From [Candidatus Thermochlorobacteriaceae] bacterium GBChlB (GTDB lineage: Bacteria > Bacteroidota > Chlorobiia > Chlorobiales > Thermochlorobacteraceae), in NCBI GenBank assembly GCA_000724175.1, contig JPGV01000036.1, forward strand, positions 1-45,979: DNA of 45,979 nt, in the 5' to 3' direction. How positions within the stretch are numbered: position 1 is the first letter of the stretch; every line of letters starts with the position of its first letter. Shown one piece after another: positions 34,595 through 43,491 of this stretch. Below the pieces are notes generated by a model. The model saw only the letters and a program-made list of their open reading frames with translations, did no database searches and was not told where the DNA came from. The position numbers and the translations under genes are program-made.

Positions 34595-36838
34595 TTGAAC
34601 AGGCTCTGTTGCGGCGGCGCGATTGGTCAGGTCGTACTGGCGGCTGCGTGTATAGTGATGTTATGCCAAACTGCCGCTGCTTCCACGCCAAACGACAGCA
34701 TAAGCGCCGAAAAAACCATTTACATTGACCGCGTTGAAATCGTCGGCAACCAATCGCTCAAAACGAGCGAAATTATTGCTGAAATGCAGACGCGGCAAAA
34801 CAACATCTACTTCGGCTTCTTTCGCCCTTGGGTGGGCGTCTATCAATTCGGCAAAATTTTTCCTGATTCGTCCGGCATTCGGCAGTTCATTCAAAATACG
34901 CTCGGCGAAGCGCCGCAGGTCTTCGACCCTATCGTTTTGAAACAGGACATTGAACTGCTCCAAGAACTCTATGCGGCTAACGGGTATCCCTCAGCGCAGT
35001 TCAATCCCGAACTCACATTCTCGCACGACTCCGCCCTTGTTTCCATTAAACTGAAAATTACGGAGGGTGAACCAATTCGCATTGAGTCGCTGGCATATAT
35101 CGGTCTGGAGCGCCTCGACAGCGCCGTGGTCAAAGAGCTGCGGCGCGATGCAGCCGTTGCCGTCGGCGACGTGTATCGGCTCAAAGATATGATTGCTGAG
35201 CGTCTGCGCTTGCTGAATTTTCTGCAAGACAGAGGCTATGCGTTTCTCACGCCCGACAGCATTCGTGCAGAAGTGCGTTTATCGAGAACGAATCAAAACG
35301 CAGCGGTTACATTTTTTATTCGCTTGTCGGAACGGTTGGACTTCGGAGACATCACTGCGATTGTGCATAGTCCAACGGTGCCCGACACGGCAAGTGAGCG
35401 ATATGAAGAGACTGAAAACGGCGTTACCGTGCGAATTTACGGTGAACGAAAAGTCTCTCCGTATCTCATTCGGCGGTCAATCGCCTACAAGCCCGGCGAC
35501 GAAAGTAGCAATGTGCTCAAGCGCGAAACCGTGCGGCAATTAGGGTCGGTCGGCATTTTTGAGGTAGTGAACATTCTCGATGATTCGGCGAGAGCAGGCA
35601 ATCTTTACACGACGATTGAGCTACGGATGTTGCCGCAATTTCAAATTAAGCCTGAACTTAAACTCGACAATCGCAACAATGCGCCCAATGTCTCGCTGGG
35701 CGTCGGCTATTTGAATCGGAATTTGCTCGGCGGCGCAGAAAGTTTCAGCGTCTCTGGGTCGGGCGGCTTGCAATTGACGTTCAACACTGGTTCAGCCGAG
35801 TTTCAAGGTGGGCAGTTAGACCCGTTCATCTACAACTTTGAAGGACGCATTGAATACGGCGTGCCATATTTTTTTTCGCCTCGCAATCGATTTGTTGCGC
35901 TTGCACAATATAGCATCTTAAACCAGCCACCAATTCGCCGACAATCGCTGCTCTTTCGGCTGCGCTCGCTCATTTTCCCAAACGAATTTCAACAAATCAC
36001 GCTCGATATGCTGGAAATCGAATCAGTGCAGAACGCAACGCCCGCACTCGATTCGCTGCAACGCGCGTTGCTAATTGAACGCGGCATCTTGCCCATTTTT
36101 CAGCCGCAAAATATCTCTAACCGACTCGATTTTTTCTTTTCAAATCTGACCGAGGCAAATCGCACACTCGATGTGCGCTTCAGCGCGGGTGTGGAAGTCG
36201 CAGGTGCATTGCCGTTTCTGCTCAGTGCCATTTTTGAGCCGAGCAACACTGAGCCAATTATTTTTGGATTACGTTACAACCAATTCTTGCGCTTCAATAC
36301 GCAGGTCGCCGTTGGTATTCCGACTGCCGGAAACAGCACATTTGCTTGGAAAATTTTCGCAGGCTATCTCGTGCCGTATTTGCGAAGTTCCAACACGCCG
36401 CTGGAACGGCGCTTCAATGCGGGCGGCCCGAACAGTTTGCGCGGCTGGGGGTTCAATCTGCTTGGCCCCGGCATTACGCTCGACACCAACGCTGCTATCT
36501 CGCGGCTTGGCTCCGATATTAAACTCGAAGTCAGCATTGAGGAACGAATCAACTTTTTTAGGTTTCTCGGCTATCCGTCGGGTATGGTCGTGTTTATGGA
36601 CGCGGGCAACATCTGGACACGAAGCGGCGAGAACGCGCTTGCGCTGCCGACCCTCTTGAGCGAGACCGCTTGGAACGTCGGCTTCGGTATTCGATTGGGA
36701 ACGCCGATTGGCCCCTTGCGCTTGGACTTTGCGTATCGAGTTTACGACCCGTCGCAACCTGTCGATGCGCGATGGGCAATTCAGCGGTGGCAGTTGTTTA
36801 GTCCGCAAATCAACTTCGGCATTGGCGAAGCGTTCTAA
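34595..36838 (+). CDS. Omp85-superfamily outer-membrane protein (BamA/TamA-like)
   Basis: This outer-membrane protein (747 residues from a TTG start) has a signal peptide (GQVVLAAACIVMLCQTAAAS), periplasmic POTRA-like repeats (IYIDRVEIVGNQSLKTSEI, then IRIESLAYIGLERLDSAVV), and a 16-strand-type barrel. The conserved barrel-loop motif NSLRGWGF and the terminal aromatic (GEAF) fit the Omp85 group, which inserts or exports proteins. The start is uncertain: the TTG at 34595 gives a good signal peptide, whereas starting inside the upstream DUF2795 gene would add an unlikely basic stretch. No ribosome-binding site is clear. BamA and TamA cannot be told apart here. Confidence 0.85.
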   Translation: MNRLCCGGAIGQVVLAAACIVMLCQTAAASTPNDSISAEKTIYIDRVEIVGNQSLKTSEIIAEMQTRQNNIYFGFFRPWVGVYQFGKIFPDSSGIRQFIQNTLGEAPQVFDPIVLKQDIELLQELYAANGYPSAQFNPELTFSHDSALVSIKLKITEGEPIRIESLAYIGLERLDSAVVKELRRDAAVAVGDVYRLKDMIAERLRLLNFLQDRGYAFLTPDSIRAEVRLSRTNQNAAVTFFIRLSERLDFGDITAIVHSPTVPDTASERYEETENGVTVRIYGERKVSPYLIRRSIAYKPGDESSNVLKRETVRQLGSVGIFEVVNILDDSARAGNLYTTIELRMLPQFQIKPELKLDNRNNAPNVSLGVGYLNRNLLGGAESFSVSGSGGLQLTFNTGSAEFQGGQLDPFIYNFEGRIEYGVPYFFSPRNRFVALAQYSILNQPPIRRQSLLFRLRSLIFPNEFQQITLDMLEIESVQNATPALDSLQRALLIERGILPIFQPQNISNRLDFFFSNLTEANRTLDVRFSAGVEVAGALPFLLSAIFEPSNTEPIIFGLRYNQFLRFNTQVAVGIPTAGNSTFAWKIFAGYLVPYLRSSNTPLERRFNAGGPNSLRGWGFNLLGPGITLDTNAAISRLGSDIKLEVSIEERINFFRFLGYPSGMVVFMDAGNIWTRSGENALALPTLLSETAWNVGFGIRLGTPIGPLRLDFAYRVYDPSQPVDARWAIQRWQLFSPQINFGIGEAF

Positions 36839-36875
36839 GTTTAAACGAACTCAATCAACCGACTTTTTCTCAATC

Positions 36876-37538
36876 ATGACCACTCGTCCGAAACTCGTTG
36901 CCCCATCGATTTTAGCCGCAGATTTTACCTGCCTGAGAGCGGAAATCGAGAAAGCCGAGCGCGCTGGCGCCGATTGGATTCACTGCGATGTGATGGACGG
37001 CGCGTTTGTGCCGAACATCTCCTTCGGCGCCTTTATCGTCGAAGCCGCCAAACGATGCACAGCGCTGCCGCTTGATACGCACCTGATGATTCGTGAGCCC
37101 GACCGATACATCAAGAATTTTATTGACGCGGGCGCGACGCACATTACCGTGCATCAAGAAGAATGTCAGCACTTGCACCGCACGGTCGACCTCATTCATT
37201 CGCTCGGCGCAAAAGCAGGTGTCTCGCTCAACCCGTCAACGCCTGTCGCGACGCTCGAGGAAATTTTGCCGTTCATCGAGTTGGTGCTGATTATGTCGGT
37301 CAATCCCGGCTTCGGCGGACAAAAGTTCATTCCGTCGTCGCTCGACAAAGTGCGCAAACTTAGCCTCATGCGCGAGGCGCTCAATCCGTCGCTGCTTATC
37401 TCCATTGACGGCGGCATCAACGAACAAACGGCGCCGTTGGCAAGAGCGGCGGGCGCGGACATCTTGGTGGCTGGCTCAGCCGTCTTTCGCGCCGACAAGC
37501 CCGCCGACGTGATTGCAAAACTCAAGCAAACAGACTAA
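36876..37538 (+). CDS. rpe: Ribulose-phosphate 3-epimerase
   Basis: This enzyme interconverts ribulose 5-phosphate and xylulose 5-phosphate in the pentose phosphate pathway. The 220-residue protein is full length, with the TIM-barrel motifs PSILAADF, HCDVMDGAFVPN, DTHLMI, MSVNPGFGGQKF and SIDGGI, which carry the catalytic aspartates and metal-binding histidines. ATG at 36876 is chosen because upstream codons overlap the Omp85 gene and do not match the family. It sits at the boundary with the restriction-modification/IS segment. Confidence 0.94.
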   Translation: MTTRPKLVAPSILAADFTCLRAEIEKAERAGADWIHCDVMDGAFVPNISFGAFIVEAAKRCTALPLDTHLMIREPDRYIKNFIDAGATHITVHQEECQHLHRTVDLIHSLGAKAGVSLNPSTPVATLEEILPFIELVLIMSVNPGFGGQKFIPSSLDKVRKLSLMREALNPSLLISIDGGINEQTAPLARAAGADILVAGSAVFRADKPADVIAKLKQTD

Positions 37539-37541
37539 ACG

Positions 37542-38176
37542 ATGAGTTATTCGGAGGAAAAATTTATCGCGGCGATTGCCAAATCGTTCGAGACTTACAA
37601 GTTGAAAGGCGCGCGAAGCCCTGAAAAAATAAAGCCACTTCATTCCTATGTTGCCCAAGTGCTTAGCGCGATTTGGGGCGAAATGTTTGAAACGAACTTC
37701 ATGGGGGAAAATTCAAAAGAAAAGAGACTCGATGGAAAGTACTATCCGAAAAACATAGACATTACAGTTTCTCGCAATCAAAAGTCCGTATTCTGCGTAG
37801 GCGTCAAGTTTGTTACATCGAACTATAAGCAAAACGCGAACAATTATTTTGAAAGCATGATGGGTGAAACTGCGAACATTCAAACCACAGTTATTCCATA
37901 TGCGCACTTGATTATTTTCCGGTACGAAACCCCCTACTACAAGAAAAACGAAACGCAGAAGCCGAAGAAAATCGAACGTGTGAACGAAAAAGATTTAACA
38001 AAGTATTTGAAATTGGCTATGGACGCAAAACAAGCGCATCGACCTGAAGCCCGACGCAGATGCACCAAAAGTTCAGCAAAGAATTTGTAGAAGCATTTGA
38101 ACGCTATCTTTCTGTTCCTGCTTGCGTGGATGCAATCGAGAAATACAAAACAGGGTTTATGGCGACGAATAAGTAA
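37542..38176 (+). pseudogene. Type II restriction endonuclease-like gene with a frameshift near its 3' end
   Basis: The first frame runs to a TAG at 38088-38090 (182 residues). A second frame, one base back, is open from 38048 to a TAA at 38174-38176, reading MHQKFSKEFVEAFERYL and ending KTGFMATNK. That stop overlaps the methyltransferase ATG as TAATG, so the gene probably once ran through the second frame; a one-base error or mutation between 38048 and 38087 would explain this. The protein has a nuclease-like core: NIDITV, then VFCVGVKFVTSNYKQNANNY, where the usual acidic residue of the D...ExK motif seems to be glycine. It starts 3 bases after rpe. Its role in restriction is inferred from the methylase neighbour. 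Confidence 0.65.
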
Positions 38177-39684
38177 TGGCAAGTTTGCAGAAAACATATC
38201 ATAACGAAAAACTGTTCGGTCAAGTATACACGCCACGCTTTATTGTTGAAAAAATGCTCGACGAAGTGGGATTCAACTCGCATAGCGTGCTTGGTCGAAG
38301 CGTGCTTGGTCGAAGCGTTCTCGATATGGCATGCGGCGACGGGCGTTTTTTGACGGAAGTTGCCCGGCGAATTATTCGTTTTTCTCACCAAGAAGATTTG
38401 GTCAGAAACCTTGAGTTGATTCACGGCTGGGATATTGATGAAGTTGCAGTGGAGCAATGCAGAAGAAACTTGGATAAAGAGATTGACGGGATAGGCATAC
38501 GCGTAAACTGGAAACTGTCCGTTAAAAATGCGCTGTATGAATTGCCAACGGACGATTTTTTCGCCGAACCGATTGAGCAGTTCGATGTCATTGTCGGCAA
38601 TCCGCCTTACATACGAATTCAACATTTGGAAGAAAGTGACAGAAAGTTCATTCAATCGCGCTATCAATTTTGCAAAAGCGGATCGACCGACGCTTACATT
38701 GCATTTTTTGAACTAGCGTTTCGTCTTTTGAAAGAGCAAGGCATTTGCGCATTCATCACACCAAACACGTTTTTCTACACCGACACGGCAAAAACGCTGC
38801 GTGATTTTTTTGTGGAACAGAGCGCTTTGAAAAAGCTCATCAACTTCGGAGATATTCAACTCTTCGAGAACGCTACCACATACAGCGCAATCACGGTTTT
38901 CTCGAAACAACCCACCAGCGTTTTTGAATATCAAAAGGCATCTCAGATAAATCAGTTCGTCAGCAAGACCATCGCAACAAAGAGTTTGAGGCACGAAAAA
39001 GTTTGGCGGCTATCCATTTCTGGCGAGCGCGAGGCGAGAGGAAAAAAATTAAGCGAAGTTTGTCAAATCCATGTGGGGATTACAACGCTCTGCGACAAGG
39101 CATATATTTTCCCGATTGACTCAAACGACGAAAAAACAGTTTTGGCAAAAACAAGACTCAAGGGCATCGTGAAAATAGAACGGGAAATTTTAAAGCCGAT
39201 TGTCAAAGGCTCGACGCTCAAAAAAAGCAGTGAGCCGATTTACGAATACATCTTGTTTCCATACATAAAAGAAAACGGTAAAACCGTGATTATGCCCGAA
39301 AGCATGTTGCAGCGCGAATTCCCGCTCGCCTATCAATATCTGCGCTCAGTGAAACCCGAACTCGACAAACGGGACAATGGCAGACCGAATCCAGTTGCAT
39401 GGTATGCATTTGGCAGAAGTCAAAGTTTGGACACGAGTTTCGGAAAGAAAATTATTTTTTCTCCGATGAACAAATCGCCGAATTTCATTCTGTATGAAAA
39501 TGAAGAGGCGACGATTTACTCTGGCTATTTCATCAAATATAGCGGCGATATGCAAAAGCTGCTTTTGCAACTCAACTCCGACGAGATGAAACGGTTTGTT
39601 GAAGCGTCAAGCCGAGATTTTCGAGGCGCATGGAAAGCCTACAGTAAAAAAGTGATTGAGGATTTTGTGGTGGAGGTGGATTGA
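38176..39684 (+). CDS. DNA adenine N6-methyltransferase of a restriction-modification system
   Basis: This 502-residue enzyme methylates adenine in its DNA target. It has motif I (VLDMACGDGRFL), the catalytic NPPY motif in VIVGNPPYIRIQ and a DAYIAFFELAFRLLKEQGICAFITPN segment typical of Eco57I/TaqI-type methylases, with a target-recognition domain from about residue 280. Directly before motif I a 15-base unit is repeated, giving VLGRSVLGRSVLD. The ATG overlaps the end of the nuclease gene (TAATG). Base composition is AT-rich compared with rpe and the later genes, suggesting horizontal transfer. Confidence 0.87.
   Translation: MASLQKTYHNEKLFGQVYTPRFIVEKMLDEVGFNSHSVLGRSVLGRSVLDMACGDGRFLTEVARRIIRFSHQEDLVRNLELIHGWDIDEVAVEQCRRNLDKEIDGIGIRVNWKLSVKNALYELPTDDFFAEPIEQFDVIVGNPPYIRIQHLEESDRKFIQSRYQFCKSGSTDAYIAFFELAFRLLKEQGICAFITPNTFFYTDTAKTLRDFFVEQSALKKLINFGDIQLFENATTYSAITVFSKQPTSVFEYQKASQINQFVSKTIATKSLRHEKVWRLSISGEREARGKKLSEVCQIHVGITTLCDKAYIFPIDSNDEKTVLAKTRLKGIVKIEREILKPIVKGSTLKKSSEPIYEYILFPYIKENGKTVIMPESMLQREFPLAYQYLRSVKPELDKRDNGRPNPVAWYAFGRSQSLDTSFGKKIIFSPMNKSPNFILYENEEATIYSGYFIKYSGDMQKLLLQLNSDEMKRFVEASSRDFRGAWKAYSKKVIEDFVVEVD
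38284..38313 (+). repeat. Tandem 15-base duplication inside the methyltransferase gene
   Basis: AGCGTGCTTGGTCGA occurs twice in a row and then begins a third time (AGCGTTCT). It adds five residues (SVLGR) immediately before the SAM-binding motif I, keeping the frame. Such a unit can expand or contract by slippage. Confidence 0.9.
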
Positions 39685-39735
39685 CCTTTTCGAAAAAAAA
39701 ATGCGCAACGTTGTTTGACATAGAAAAAATGCTTA

Positions 39736-40342
39736 GAGCGTGTTCGGGAATGTGATTAAGGATGATTTTTTATTAAAAGTCGTTGCAACATAAGCGTTGT
39801 ATTTGCCAACAGCACCCACGATTCGGCAGACGATACAGTGTATTCGTAATCCTTGACCAATCTCCTAAAAAAGTTTGTCCATACAATCGTTCGCTCCACC
39901 ACCCAGCGTTTGGGAATCGGCACAAATCCTTTGACCGCCTCTGGCTTGGAAGCGCGCTCAGGCTCAATCCTTGCTTTCTCTGCATTCTGTGCAAATGTGT
40001 TCGCATATGCGCCGTCCCCCAGAATCTTGGGCAACCGTCGGCGAATCGCCGAACACGCTTCAATCAGAGGACAAGCCGCCGTTCCATCGTGTTCTCCTGC
40101 CGAATGCGTCCACTGCTCAAAATAGTAATTGACCGCTCTCCACGGCGGGTAACATGGCGGCAGGTTTCGCCACTGACAGCCTGTCCTGACCATATACAGC
40201 AGCGCGTTGGCCATGACGCGCAAACTGTATTTTCGTTTGCGCCGAATGCGTTAAGTTCCTCGAACTTTTGGGTCATAACTTTGATGTTTGGTTACAACAA
40301 AGTTACCCACGACTCCTCTTTTTCAAGTTCCCCAGCACGCTC
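39736..40342 (-). mobile_element. Decayed IS5-type insertion sequence (607 bases)
   Basis: The ends are imperfect inverted repeats: GAGCGTGTTCGGGAA on the left and GAGCGTGCTGGGGAA on the right, 13 of 15 identical. A 3-base target duplication, TTA, flanks it at 39733-39735 and 40343-40345, as expected for IS5-related elements. The transposase inside has lost large parts. The right-hand TTA is also the stop codon of the downstream TonB receptor gene. Confidence 0.87.
39756..40276 (-). pseudogene. IS5-type DDE transposase, internally deleted
   Basis: It begins MTQKFEELN (40276), then the frame changes; the second part resumes with RKRKYSLRVMANALLYMVRTGCQW, so part of the N-terminus is missing. 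After YYFEQW about 90 residues are absent, including the first catalytic aspartate region (the usual DSQSVK). The later DGAY (second aspartate) and VERT (glutamate) motifs remain, as does the KDYEY end. It cannot encode an active enzyme; the element could only move if supplied with transposase elsewhere in the genome. Confidence 0.87.
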
Positions 40343-42724
40343 TTAAAAATTGAACTGGACGCCACCAGTAACGCGAATCGGGTTTTGCGGCGCACCCTCG
40401 GGAAACTCAACTGCGGCTGAACCAGCAAGCCCCAAAGGACCTGCGCCCAAGTTGATTGTGCGATAATTTTGGTTAAGTAGATTCTGCCCTCGAACAAAGA
40501 GCGACAAGTTCTCAAACAGTTGGTAACGTGCTGTCATATTCAGCAACAAATATCCCGGGATAACCTGCCGCCGAGTTTCATCATTAGGGTCAAACGCGGA
40601 GCCTTGTTGAGGGTGCGTGCGTTGCGGTGAGGCGAAAATCAATCGCGGCGAAACGGTCAGTTTTTCAATGGTAATATCAGCGCCTGCCCTCAGCATCAAT
40701 GGTGAGATACCGCCAATTTGACGATTGACCAATGCGCCTGTCGCATTTGCCACTTCTACAAGCCCATCAATGACGCTCGCTGAAACATAGCCGATGAGCC
40801 TGCCATTGCTGCCAAGCCGCGCGGTATAATCGAGCTGAATGGTGCCGCCAAAATTTGTTTGATTGCCCTGATTGACAATGGTTTCAAGAAAATCTACCGG
40901 AAAGGCAAAACGCGAATCGGGATAAAAACCGTCGACGGGACTTGGGGTATTTGGATTACCGGGATAAACCCCAGCTGGAACTGCGGCGGTTTGGCTAAAC
41001 AGCCCGTTCAATCGGTTGAAGTAGCCGCTAATGCTCAGGTTAATGTCTGACGTCAGTGCGGCGCGGAAGCCTAATTCTGCCGTTACAATACGCTGCGGAC
41101 CTAAATCGGGATTGGCGAGACGAAAAAATGCTGAGCGCGTGGTGCCGCCTGCATTGAAAAATGTGCCGAACTCATCGTATGCTGAAAGCGGTGAGGGCGC
41201 TAAAAATGCACTGCCAAGCAATGCTTTCAACACTGTGCGTTCCGAAACCCGAAGTACTGCGCCAAGACGCGGATTGACAACCACGCCGAAACGCGAGTCT
41301 CGGTCGATTCGCGCGCCTACGGTAAGCGTAAATTGTTCAACAGGCGCATATTGCCCTTGCACATAGACGCCGATATTGTTGTAGCTTAACTCGAAAATGC
41401 GCGCTGGAACACCATTGGGTGCATTCGGCAACCCTACGCTATTGACAATCGGACTGGCAAGATTTGAAAGGGTGATTGGGCTTTGCAAATCATGTCCGCG
41501 TGGAACCGAGAAAAAATTTTCGTAGGTCGCGCCACCGGTCAGCGTAAATTGATTACTTGCACTCCACGACAGCAACTGCTCGACTTTGAACATTCGACCG
41601 AAAGAAAACAAATACGCGGTGTTCATGCCTGTGAACGCATTCCGAAAGTTCGACCGATTATCCAAATCATACTGGCTGTAAATCAGGTAAGTGGTGCTGT
41701 TGAGATTATTGTTGAGAAATTTAGAATAGGTGGCATTGCCCATGGTGATGGCATGACCGAAAAACGAATCTGTATTATACACGGTATTATTTGGCTTGTT
41801 TGCCGTAGTGGAGGGATTGTAGGATTGATTACGAAAAAATGTCAGCCGCAAATCTTCTACTTGTAGCGCCGCGTGAATGCCATAGGCACTAAGCGGATTA
41901 GAGATGTCTCCCGAGAGAGGTTGCGTTGAACTTTGCGGAAAGCCTAAGTCGGTTGGGAAGGCATTTCGCTGAAGAAAATCTCGCGCGGTTTGTCCATTGA
42001 ACGACTGCAATGCGGGCGCAGAACTTTGAAATGTAAAGTTGCGCACGGCGTCTAATTCTGGCTGACGGTCGTAAAAATACTGACCGGACACGGTCAGGCT
42101 GACTATGTCGCTAAACTTAAAGCCGGTTGCAATATTCCCTGTGAAGGTGCTATACATTCCGCCAAGAGCAGTGCCTTGCAAAACGCCGTTCTTGAAATCG
42201 CCCGCCCGCTTTGAAATAATGTTCACAACCCCCGAAAGCGCGTCGGCGCCGTAAAGCGCTGACGCCGGACCATACACAACTTCAATTTGTTTGGCAGAAT
42301 TGACAGGATAATTTTCCATAATCGGGATAATATCGTTGGTGGGTGAGGAAATGCGGACACCGTCCAAGAGAATAATAAACTTGTCCATGCCGAACACCCC
42401 ACGAATTTGAACATCGTGTTGCCAACGCGGGTCGTTGTTGGTTTCCACTTTGACATCGGGCAAATCCTGAAATACCTCGAGCAAAGATTGATACCCACGC
42501 GCCCGAATTTGCTCTTCGGTTACAATGATGATAGACGCTGGTGCGTCGCTCGATTTTTGCGCCGTGCGTGTTACCGTTACAACTTGAATATTTAAAATAT
42601 CATCGAGGCTGAGCATACTAAGCTCCGCACTGCTTAACCCACCGATGGACGATGAGTCGGATGTTTGAGCCGTTAAAACACAAGGCGGAAAAAGAATAAA
42701 AAGAAGTGTCAGCAGTGTTTTCAT
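40343..42724 (-). CDS. TonB-dependent outer-membrane receptor
   Basis: This 793-residue receptor has a signal peptide (ending near CVLTAQ), a short linker with LDDILNIQVVTVTRTAQK where a TonB-box-like strand may lie, a plug domain (PASIIIVTEEQIRARGYQSLLEVFQDLPDV, then VQIRGVFGMDKFIILLDGVR and VYGPASALYGADALSGVVNIIS), and a beta-barrel ending in VQFNF. Terminal phenylalanine is normal for outer-membrane barrels, so the IS insertion at the stop codon left the protein intact. It has no carboxypeptidase-like N-terminal domain, unlike the receptor at 22795. The neighbouring YfiR-like and TonB-like genes are on the same strand; together they may form one system. Confidence 0.9.
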   Translation of the reverse strand: MKTLLTLLFILFPPCVLTAQTSDSSSIGGLSSAELSMLSLDDILNIQVVTVTRTAQKSSDAPASIIIVTEEQIRARGYQSLLEVFQDLPDVKVETNNDPRWQHDVQIRGVFGMDKFIILLDGVRISSPTNDIIPIMENYPVNSAKQIEVVYGPASALYGADALSGVVNIISKRAGDFKNGVLQGTALGGMYSTFTGNIATGFKFSDIVSLTVSGQYFYDRQPELDAVRNFTFQSSAPALQSFNGQTARDFLQRNAFPTDLGFPQSSTQPLSGDISNPLSAYGIHAALQVEDLRLTFFRNQSYNPSTTANKPNNTVYNTDSFFGHAITMGNATYSKFLNNNLNSTTYLIYSQYDLDNRSNFRNAFTGMNTAYLFSFGRMFKVEQLLSWSASNQFTLTGGATYENFFSVPRGHDLQSPITLSNLASPIVNSVGLPNAPNGVPARIFELSYNNIGVYVQGQYAPVEQFTLTVGARIDRDSRFGVVVNPRLGAVLRVSERTVLKALLGSAFLAPSPLSAYDEFGTFFNAGGTTRSAFFRLANPDLGPQRIVTAELGFRAALTSDINLSISGYFNRLNGLFSQTAAVPAGVYPGNPNTPSPVDGFYPDSRFAFPVDFLETIVNQGNQTNFGGTIQLDYTARLGSNGRLIGYVSASVIDGLVEVANATGALVNRQIGGISPLMLRAGADITIEKLTVSPRLIFASPQRTHPQQGSAFDPNDETRRQVIPGYLLLNMTARYQLFENLSLFVRGQNLLNQNYRTINLGAGPLGLAGSAAVEFPEGAPQNPIRVTGGVQFNF

Positions 42725-42928
42725 ATTTACAGTCTCAATGGTTCAGGTAAAGTATTCTTCAAATTTAAACACTGTGTATTTCGTAAGTATTAAACTGCCA
42801 TTAAAGTAACATTAAAGTGAACCGAAGGACTGATAGGAAGGCGGCGGCTTGTAACGCCACATTGTGGCTATTTGTGTGGATACGGTGGGCTTTGTCAACA
42901 ACGCAGCGTGTGAGAGAATACAGCGCAG
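42725..42928. other. Intergenic stretch between receptor and YfiR-like genes (204 bases)
   Basis: AT-rich DNA near 42740-42800 probably holds the receptor promoter. The half next to the YfiR-like gene is GC-richer. No hairpin with a T-run or small gene was found. Confidence 0.4.
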
Positions 42929-43462
42929 TTACTCAAATACTTTAACCATGCTCCAAAAGTCGGCAGAAAAATTCCGCCGCTCGTTCTTAACGCAGGGTTT
43001 GCTGACCATGATACGGGGCTTGCTGTTTTCCAAACTAACACAAACCGAGGCTAACCCTTCTTTGACAAGAGGCACCGCGCCAGTAATGCTTAACACGCCA
43101 TTTTTGGTCAGAAGCGCATGAATTTCTCTGGCATTGATGTTGGAAAACATATACACAGCATCGAAGCGCTTGAATGTGTCCAAATTGAGCTGCGACTCAT
43201 TGATGAACTCGACTGCCACTCCAATCGTGCGAAATTGCTTGGCAATATCGGTCTCGACCGTGTCTGAGAGTGAGGCAAATGGGATACAGACCGCAAAGTT
43301 TTTCTTTGATGCAAGCACTTGTTCGTATGCAAAAATCTTGGCGAAGAGCGCGGCTTGTATCACCGTGGGCGCATCGCCAGTTTGTGCTAATACTCTCAGG
43401 CACAAATTCGCAGACAAAACTGCTGCAAAACTATATGGCTTCAAAAAACATATTAGCTTCAT
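42929..43462 (-). CDS. YfiR/HmsC-like periplasmic protein (DUF4154)
   Basis: This 177-residue protein has a hydrophobic start (signal peptide ending near RVLAQ), then an AALFAKIFAYEQVL segment and a CIPFASLSDTVETDIAKQF stretch, ending in a strand-rich C-terminal half (GVLSITGAV, VCVSLENSKPRIMVSKP). This is the pattern of DUF4154/YfiR proteins, which often sit beside TonB-dependent receptors and, in YfiR itself, control a diguanylate cyclase from the periplasm. No cyclase gene is adjacent. It is read with the TonB-like gene upstream (29 bases) and the receptor downstream. The family call is moderate. Confidence 0.65.
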   Translation of the reverse strand: MKLICFLKPYSFAAVLSANLCLRVLAQTGDAPTVIQAALFAKIFAYEQVLASKKNFAVCIPFASLSDTVETDIAKQFRTIGVAVEFINESQLNLDTFKRFDAVYMFSNINAREIHALLTKNGVLSITGAVPLVKEGLASVCVSLENSKPRIMVSKPCVKNERRNFSADFWSMVKVFE

Positions 43463-43491
43463 GTCTGGTCAGCATCGCTTTAAAGGTGAGT

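Noticed and set aside
36269-36808. 179-codon frame opposite the Omp85 barrel region
   Set aside because: Antisense shadow of a conserved barrel end.
38104-38667. 187-codon frame opposite the methylase gene
   Set aside because: Overlaps the conserved motif I and NPPY coding region in reverse; a shadow.
39783-40346. 187-codon plus-strand frame across the IS element
   Set aside because: Antisense to the transposase remnant and rich in Arg/Ser/Cys; not a gene.
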